A stretch of 64,000 nt of DNA from Lichenostomus cassidix (lineage: Eukaryota; Chordata; Aves; Passeriformes; Meliphagidae), in the NCBI GenBank assembly GCA_008360975.2, contig CM039188.1, positions 31,337,944-31,401,943 of the forward strand, in the 5' to 3' direction. Position 1 is the first letter of the stretch. Every line of letters begins with the position of its first letter. The notes beneath the pieces were generated by a model. The model did not search any database. It was not told where the DNA came from and was given only the letters and a program-made list of their open reading frames with translations. This document shows positions 44,401-53,400 of this stretch, one piece after another. Position numbers and translations under genes: made by a program.

Positions 44401-47400
44401 CAGCATTCCCTACATAACAGACAAACACAGGATCATAGGAGAATTGATATTTCAGATAGGTTTAATTGCTGGTTCTCAGCTGGTTTTCTGCCTGAACTAA
44501 GCAATTGTTTAAATAAATAATATTTTATGTGCAGACTGCATGAAATGGTTTCATGTCCTTAATTCATTATTTTCGAGAGATTACCTTTCTGTGAATTCAG
44601 CCTCTTTTGAGATTATATTTAGTATGCCTTTTTCTGACTGAAAGGTAGTATATCTTATGCCATATATAAAATGAGAATTTAGATAATCTGTCTTTAATAG
44701 AAATAGTATTCCAGATATTTTTGTTGTCAGCCACTGTAGAGTTTCTGTAAAATGTAAATCTGCAAGAGAGCTGAGAAACTTTGCAAGTAGGCAACTTCTT
44801 CAGCCTGAATATTGAAAACTGAAATTACAATATTCAGCTCCATGCAGTGAAAATTGTATGTCCTCAGCTATGCTGAGAAGTGTTAACTTGCTTTTCTAAA
44901 ATGAGCCAACTCTGAATTTATCCTGTTGTTGCCATGGGTTGGGGAGGATGGATGCTGCAGTGCCTGTGCACGACAGGGCTGGCTGCAGGCTTATGCATCA
45001 ATGTTAGGATCAGCTCCTGGGAAGAGCCTCCAGCTGTGAATGTTCTTTTACTGGGATTCATCTCCATGTGGCAGAAGATTTCATGCCAAATAGTATATTT
45101 TGACCTCTTTGAATATGTGTCCTGAATGCATGATCCCCATAGTTATGAGGGTTGTGCTGTATTTTCTTGTAAAAACAGTAGCTATATATTTATATCTCTA
45201 CATTGTTATGCAGCAGTGCTGAGAAATCGCTGTTCCAACTCAGCTTGTAGTTCTCCCATTATACACAGACATTCCAAAGGGGGAGAAGAATCCTGTATTT
45301 AATTCAGGGGGGTTCATTATGTTTGGCCAGGAAAGGGGTCGAGATTTTTGATACAACTCTGAAAAAACATTTTAATGTGTTTTCATTGGAGCAGAGCAGT
45401 GCTTTTTCTAGAGCACCTCCAGTCTCAGCTGGTGAGGAAAACCTTTGGGTTGGATTTTTGCTCCAGTGTCCCTTGGAGGTGCTGAACCCTCTGAAGTCCC
45501 TGCAGGCTCTTGCTGCCTCGGCCGTGTCGTGAGCTGCTGTTTGCTGCCACCTACCGTTTTAATTAGAGCTTAATTAGTGTTCCAGGAGCATATTCCTGTT
45601 GGCAAAGCCAGCGGCTTGGATGGTTTGGGAGTTGGGAGAACACTGCTGCAGCTGTTCCTGGAGATTGCTGCCTCAGAACCTGGACCTGCAGCAAAGCCCC
45701 AGCAGTTCCACTTCAACACCAATCAAACCACCAAAAAAAAAAACCCTGAAAGGGTCTGTTGTTGCCTCAGCTCCACGAAAAACCACCTCAGCTCAGTACA
45801 GATGATGACTGTCAAATGTATTTTACAGGACATTCCATTACTGCTTGGGTGGGAGGGGGTGAGTTGTTGAATTTCTCCCGTTTTCCTCTCAGCATTACGT
45901 TTTCTTTAGGCTGAGTACATTTAGAACGGGTTATTGTTTATTTTAAGTTAGCTCTTAGCTCTTTTGTGAATAACAAAAATAAGATCTCCCTCATTTTCTA
46001 TTTTTCAGCTGTTTGTTGGTCTTGGATTTCCATATGAAGGGCCAGCTCCCTTGGAGGCTATTGCCAATGGATGTGCTTTCCTAAATTTAAGATTTAACCC
46101 TCCAAAAAGTAGCAAAAACACAGATTTTTTCAAAGGCAAGCCTACACTCCGAGAGGTAAGCTTTACGAATCTTATTTTTTTTATTGAAAATGCTTGTGGG
46201 TTTCTTTGTAGTAACAGAGTGCAGGAAAAATGGCATAAATGTTCAAGGTTTATTGCCAGGGGTGTGCTTTTGCTTTTTCTTTATCCATTGATGGGATTAT
46301 CAGTCCTTATTTTTATAGGATAAGCAAAATAGTTTTGTTAGCACACTTCAAGCTTTGCCTCTAGATTTGCTTATATGTACATTGTGCTACTTCTTATTGA
46401 GAGATCATAAACTGAAGTTTCACTTGAAAACCTCATGTTCTGCCCAGGAACAGATCATGTCATTTTGATACATGATGCATCATTTGAAAGTGTTTTTATT
46501 TTGTTGAAGGAACAGACATTGCACTGTACAGTGCAGGAAGCAAATAGGTGTTTAAGTAAATTATGAAAATGGTATTTGTGGGTGGTTGTGTGAGCTTTGG
46601 GATTTTTTTTTTCTCTCTCCAGAAAAGACCTGTTCAAGGCACTGTTGAGTTAAGGTATTAATGGTCACCCACCATGTTTGTGGTTAAATGCTGAAGGCTT
46701 GGAGAACTGACTCTTGAAGAAAACAGGAAAACCAAACCCCAAGCTTCCAGAACAGTCAGTGTGTTTAGACTCTAGTGAGAGAAGACTGAGGCTGAGGAAA
46801 CTAACCGCTCATCCTGGCACTGACTTTGGAATAATTTTTTTTTCTTCAGTGTAGGAAAAATTCAGCCTCTACTTGTAAGCATTTAATATTCACAGAGCCA
46901 TTTCTGACATTGGCACTCTTGTCTGTGGCCATGGCTTGCTCAGAGGTGTATAGACATATATTCTTTATGTATTTACAGGAAGGCAAAGCTCCCAGGTAAC
47001 ATGCAAATGCCTTGCACAGCCACACTTCCCAATTCAGGTTATGCTTGGGCCTTATAAATTGTGTCCTGAGCAGCACCAGCTGGATGATGAGCAAAACACA
47101 GTTTAGCATTTTAAATCAGGAACATAAATTCCTTATAACTTTGTGATCCACAGCTGTAATTGTCTCTCTTGCTAAACATTGAATTCATGTCCTGTACAAG
47201 CTGAAGCTTGCCCCTTCTCTCAGCCTGTGTTGCTAACAAAGGAAGCAGCAATAAGGAAATAAAAGCCTGTTTAAATTTTATCATTGGGCTTGGCCCCTTT
47301 CGAAGCTTTTTTTTCTGTGAGTCCCTTGGATTTTGTCTCATTTCCAGTTGTTCTGTGCCCAAACACCATAACTGTGTAATGGTAAAGGCTCACTAAATAA

Positions 47401-50400
47401 TCTGAACCCCTCTAAGTGCTTAGCAGGAATTTCAGGGCTTGGAATGCCAGGGTAAATCCCAATGGCATGTGTCAGCATTAACAGAAATGCTGTGCACCTG
47501 ACTTGGGCAGAAAAATAATCCCTATTGACTGCTCTAATCCGAAGTACATAATGTATATCCATGAGGAGTATTGCTGCATTCACATGCCCTGCTGACCTAT
47601 CCTGAGAGTAACCTTTTCTCTAACTGGTTTTCACAACTGCAGTTAGATCCAGTTGCCAATAATCTATATGCTGGTTCTTTGGGATTAGGAAAGTCCTTAA
47701 ATGCTTCTCTCCATTTTTCAGGTGCTAAAGAAGAACAAAAAGAGCTTGTGTAGTTCTGTGACATGATTATCCATACAAGAATTTGAAGATAAAGTCTGTG
47801 TTTAGTAGTTTTGCAAAAAGTTTTGCAAAGTAACCTTTGCAAGTTACTGTTTCTCCACAAACAATGTGCAATGGCTAATTTATTTTTTTTAATGGGAGGT
47901 TTAATAATTTTCATAGTGAATGCAACAGTTTCTGCATTCACTTGAGGAAAAGATCAAGTAGGGTGTATGCCTAGTGCAGGAGAAGGTTCTTCCCAGCAGA
48001 TACTGTTTCCTGCTTCTGATCTTCTGCAATGTCTTTTTAGCATAAAGAGGCAGCTATAAAGAATCTATCCTGTGGGGTTTTTTGGTATTTATTGAAAAAG
48101 CACTTATCTTCTGAGGCTAGTGTGAACCACTTCTCTCTTCTGTAGCTTTTGCTCCCTTTTGTGTGTCCATTTGCATGTTCTTCTCACTCCTGGGTGACCT
48201 GTCACAAGAAATACTTATTGGGCTGTCCTGCTAGTTCTGAAAGCAACTCTGATACAGCTTTTCTTAGTTGCCTTCTTGGATATTCATTGATATTGTTTTC
48301 TGACGAAGTGGTGAGCAAAATACTGGTTAACACTCTTAGTGAAGCCAGGTTACTCTTCTGCTCTCAGCCGTGAGAGTCAAAATTCATCCCATGTGACAGA
48401 AATTATTCTTTCTTCACTGTTGCTCACAGAGCTCTGGAAATGTTTGGAATTTGAAGGAGACAGGGTGAGGATGACATCTCTGGGAGCTACTCAAGCAGGG
48501 CTGAGCAGGACTTGTGGCACTGACAGGCTGTGCAGGAGGAGGGCGGCTCTGCAGGAGCTGTGGGGAAGCAAGGTGTGGTGCAATTTCAGTAAACATCAAG
48601 TCTCCTGTGATGTGGGTCACTGTGAGGACTGAAGCCACAACTTAGAGGTGCACATATCTTACTTGTGATCTGTGTTACCTGATTTTCAGTTTTCCAACTA
48701 AATTCACTCATTTAAAGAGAAAATCAGAAAGAGGGCTAAGAAGGAATGATGCTGACTGTTGTGTTCTAACTGAATTCTTGCACTCTCCTAGTGCCTTTCA
48801 TCCAGAACGTCTGATTAAGAGAGTGAGATGCAAGGTTATCTTGACATATTAATTTTTACCAATATAATTTCTTCTTTCAGTTGACATCTCAGCATCCCTA
48901 TGCTGAAGTGTACATTGGGAAGCCCCATGTGTGGACTGTGGACATCAATGATCTTTCTGAGGTGGAGAAGGCTGTGAAATCAATTTTGAATCAAAAGGTG
49001 AGAAATGTATCCTCAGTTTGCCATCAGCACTTGAGGGTTCAGTGTGTTCTGCACAGAGAGTGCTTCCTAATGTTACCTGAGTGCTGCATTTTGGTAGGCT
49101 ATTGAGGAAAAAATGGTTATTATACATCTATGGTATCGAAACTGTCATGTTTTAGTTCTGGATATGTCAGGTTCTTACTTGAAAAAAAATGAGTGGGTGA
49201 ATTTGTATAGAAATGAGAATTTCAGTGTGAGTTATACAGCAATCTGTGTTTTCTGTGCATTCAGTGAGGAAGTTTCGTTGTTGATTCTTAGAGCATTGCA
49301 GACTCTGCACTGCTCAACTCTGATTTTGTGTAGCCTTGACATTCCCACAGAAGTTCTTGTGCACTTTCAGTGTGGAATGATAATGAGGGCACTTCAAGGG
49401 GGGGAAGTTTGAAGTACTTTTCAAAGGTATCACTTCTGTTTTGTCACTTCTGCTTCAGAACTGAAACTTAGTTATGACAGGAGCTCCAGAATCCCATAGG
49501 GTTTCAAGCTAGCTTTGCATCTGCCTCTTTGCAGTGTACACTGAGTTTCCATAAAGGTTGTCAAGGAGCAACTCTTGTTGCCTTTAAAAAGAAGCAAAAA
49601 TCAGCTTAAACTGCTGATGAGTTTGTAAAGTTATTATTTGTTAATGAGTTTATTTGTATTTCTTATTGCTACTTGAGCTACAATGGAGTATCTGGAACAG
49701 AAGCTGCTGCCACGGAGCACATCACAAAGCTGATTGAAACTAAAACCCCTCTAACCTTAACACACTGTCTCCACAGATTGACCCTTATTTGCCCTATGAA
49801 TTTACCTGTGAGGGAATGCTTCAGAGGATGAATGCCTTTATTGAAAAACAGGTATGGGCTTTTATTGTGGATGACTCTTGGATTATGCTGGAAAGGAAGA
49901 ACCCTCTCCATTTTAAAGCTTTTCAGTGTTGCTGCTGTCCAAGTGGAAATAATAGCTCTGCAGACCTTGGTGTTAAATGAAAGCAGAAAGGCAAAGTAAT
50001 TTTTCAGTGTGTTTGTGACTTCCTTAGCTGTGCACACACAAAACAAGCTTTGGATCATGGAGGATCATTTCAATACAGAGGTACTTTTTGATAGAATTGC
50101 AGTCAGGCTGCAGCCTCTGGGCAGATTTTTCAAGTGTTTAGTTTCAATCGATAAAGCTTTAAATGGTTTGGAAACCAGTTACTTAAAGGACTTTTGGTCC
50201 CTGTGCATTATTGCCAGCTGAGAGCTGCAGAAGATGTTGAGTTGGAGAAATAAACTGCAGAGATTCACACGGGATCCTGGTTTCTAGAAATTGTGTGTTT
50301 GCTTGGACTTCTGCCCAAGCCAGATCTGTTGCAGGAGCTAGCTCTGCCTTTTGTTCTGGCTGCTGCAGAAGAGAGATAGGAATAACCTTTATCTCTGATA

Positions 50401-53400
50401 TGTCATTTAATTGCCAGGATTTCTTTCAAGGGCACTGGACATGTGTCTGTACTTGTATTTCTGGAGGTAGGTGCTATTAAAGACAGTCCTAAAGAATAAC
50501 ACAGCTCCAGGTCAGAGGGGCAGTTAGCACAGCGTAGCTATTTCCACTTTCCTGCCAATAAACACTTTCAGCTTTTTGCTGCTGTGTTGATGACCAAACC
50601 TGTAAAAGTATCACTGCTGCTTTTGATTCTTCTATCCAAGTTAGCTATAATTGGGACTTTTTGTCAATCAGGAAGAAATCGAGTTCGGTGTAAGGGAGAA
50701 AAAGAGACAATCAAGAGATTGCACCTGTGGCTTAAATCTGTCTCTTCCCTCTGACCCTCCCCCAAGGGCTGAGCCCTGCCTTCTGCTTCTCAGAAATCCA
50801 CAGAATATTGTAATTCTGTTCATTGTTTTGACTAATTATCAAAAGCTGGTGGTATTTCACAGTTCCCAGGATGCTCAAGCACAATTTTTAGCTGCATGTG
50901 CTTAGCACTTTGCCTGATTAACATGGCAGATGAACCAAAAATAAAGATTGATACCTTATTTTGACTAGTTTGTGGTGGAGGCAGGAAGAAAAGAGAAAGC
51001 AGCACAAGCCTGAAAGAGGAACAAAGATGCTGGAACAAGGAGTTGATGTGATCAGAGGTTGTGGGTGCAGTGACCTGGTGTCTTCAAGGTGTGTTTGAGT
51101 GTGAGGAGGATGGGAACAAATACATTCTCTCCCTAGTCACTCTATGGACAGTGGAACTGCAGGATTTAAAGGAGGTGTCCAGAGTTCCCCTTGACTTAGG
51201 GTCAGGAGGGAGGACAATGTGCTTTAGTGAATTCCCCAAACCTTCAGACCCAGCACTGGGCTGAAGGTCTTTATGGTCTGAGGGAGGAGAACTGCTGTGA
51301 GCTCTGGTTTCACACCTTCAGCTGGGGTAAAGCAGCTTTGTCTGCAAGCTGCTCCATTCTGCCAGTGCCCTGCCCCTGTCAGCAGCCCAGTGTGGCTGTT
51401 TGGTGCATCCCTGCCATCTGCTGAGCCCTGATCCTGTTTGCTCTGGGGCTGCACACACAGTTGTGTCTGCTCTGCAAGGCAGCCTGGGAGCCACAGGGAG
51501 GGACTGCTTCAATTTTGGCACAGCCATCAAAGGAGCAGCCAGGCAACCACAGCCAAAGCAGCTGGGATTCCCTGCTGCAAATCTGGGAGCTGTTGGATGA
51601 GGCAGGCTGGCCTGATGGAACAGACATGCTGCTTTGAAAGTTGTGGCCAAGCAGAGAGCTTGATAAGCCAGCAGAAAATGTTTGGGGCAGGACTCTAGGA
51701 GATTAGAAAAGTGACTTGGCTCAGCAGAGGGTCAGCTGAGCCCCAGAGCTTGGCAGAGGGAGTGAGAACATTCATCCAAGAGCAAGAAAAGACAGATGAA
51801 GGAGGACACCTCCTTTGGTCTCACCTTGAAATTTGTGGGTCCCTTCCAGCTCACAATATTCTGTGATTCATGACTGTATAATATTAAATTCGTGGAAGTA
51901 TGAAAATTTCCTCCTTCAGTACAGGAAATGAAAAAGCAATAAAAAGCTCAAGCTGATATTGAGAATTGGTAAATAAATTTGGGGGCTTTGGGTCACAGTG
52001 AGGGATCAATTCACACAAGTTTTGGTAATGTCCAGAGAAAGCAAACCATGATGAACCAGGCCAAATTTGTTTGATCACCTTTTGATGAGAGTTGCCAAAT
52101 GTTAAAATATAGTCTGAGTGTTGTGAAATGTCATCTGAACACATCATAACAAAACATGGTCTGTCACTGCAGGATTTCTGTCACGGGCAGGTGATGTGGC
52201 CCCCATTAAGTGCCCTTCAAGTAAAAATTGCTGAACCTGGAAAATCCTGTAAGCAAGTTTGTCAGGAGAGCCAGCTCATCTGTGAGCCTTCCTTCTTCCA
52301 GCATCTTAACAAGGACAAAGCCCTGCTTAGGTAAGTACTTACAGCAGAAATGTGGTATTTGGTCTCTTTCTTGCACTGGTTTTTGCAACACTTGAAATGT
52401 GAAGCAGAAGTTCTGTGGGTAAGGAACTGTGAATTCTGGTACATTGGAGGTGTTGGTGCAGATGTATGAAACTCACCAGCTGTGCATTAAGGAAAGGAAT
52501 GTTGCTATCAGGTGCTGTCTCTTTGGAAATGTGTGTGTTCCCTTCAGAATGAAAACAAAGCCCTCAAAGCCAGGCTGACACAAATGGCTGCTAGGGAATG
52601 TGCTTTCCAGGTTTTCTATCCCCACTTCTTGCTAAATTACATTGTAGAAGACTTTTGGGTTTGTATTTTCTTTGAAAAGTTGTAATTTCCAGTGGAGTAG
52701 AGAAGCAGCTCATATAAAAACTTTGTCAGACTTCTTTTGTAGCTGTCTAGACAAAATCATAATTTTGTGGAAAAAAAACCCTCTGTTAAATGCTGAAAGT
52801 CACCAGTGTTTCCATAATAAGTGAAAAACAAGGCTCTGCTAGAATTGCTACCCTTGTGTTTAAGCTTTGTGGTCAGAAAATGGCAACTGGCATTTTTCAT
52901 TTTCCAGCTGTCTGGTGCTAGCTGGTTCTGGGAGCTGAAGGAGCAGCATCCTTCATCCTCACAGTCCAGCTCACCCACCTTGAGCTGCCCAGGGCTGCCT
53001 GGGGAAGAGACCTCCTGAAATCCAAGAGAATATCTCCTGATTTCAGATTCTTTGAGTTTGTCCTACTGAAAATCCATTATTTATTCAAGTATTATGTTTT
53101 AGGGAACAATCAAAAGCATTTTTTACCCTTTTTAGCTTCTTTTATTAATCTTTAGGAGACAGTAAATCTGTAAAGGCTGCACTGCCCTCTGCAGAGAGAA
53201 TCTGTTCAGGAGAAAAGTCACATTCTGGAAAGCTGCAATTGTAATGTACTTGATTTAGGATCTCACAGTGCAGGTTTTGGGTTTTTTTCTGGCTAGGAAG
53301 GATAAAAACTGTACCAACCTCCCTCAAACCCCAGCATGATTTCCATCACATGCTTTGCTTCCCAGGCACAACATCGAATGTCTCACCATGGAGTCTGCAA

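Larger units (their letters stand above)
38303..46008 (+). other. MGAT5 intron (about 7.7 kb)
   Basis: It holds an antisense CR1 remnant (43890-43980), an (AAAAG)-type run near 39128-39149, a T13 run at 43169-43181, a 14-bp palindrome at 41818-41831 and a 10-bp-stem inverted repeat at 44805-44837. No gene recognised. Confidence 0.85.
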
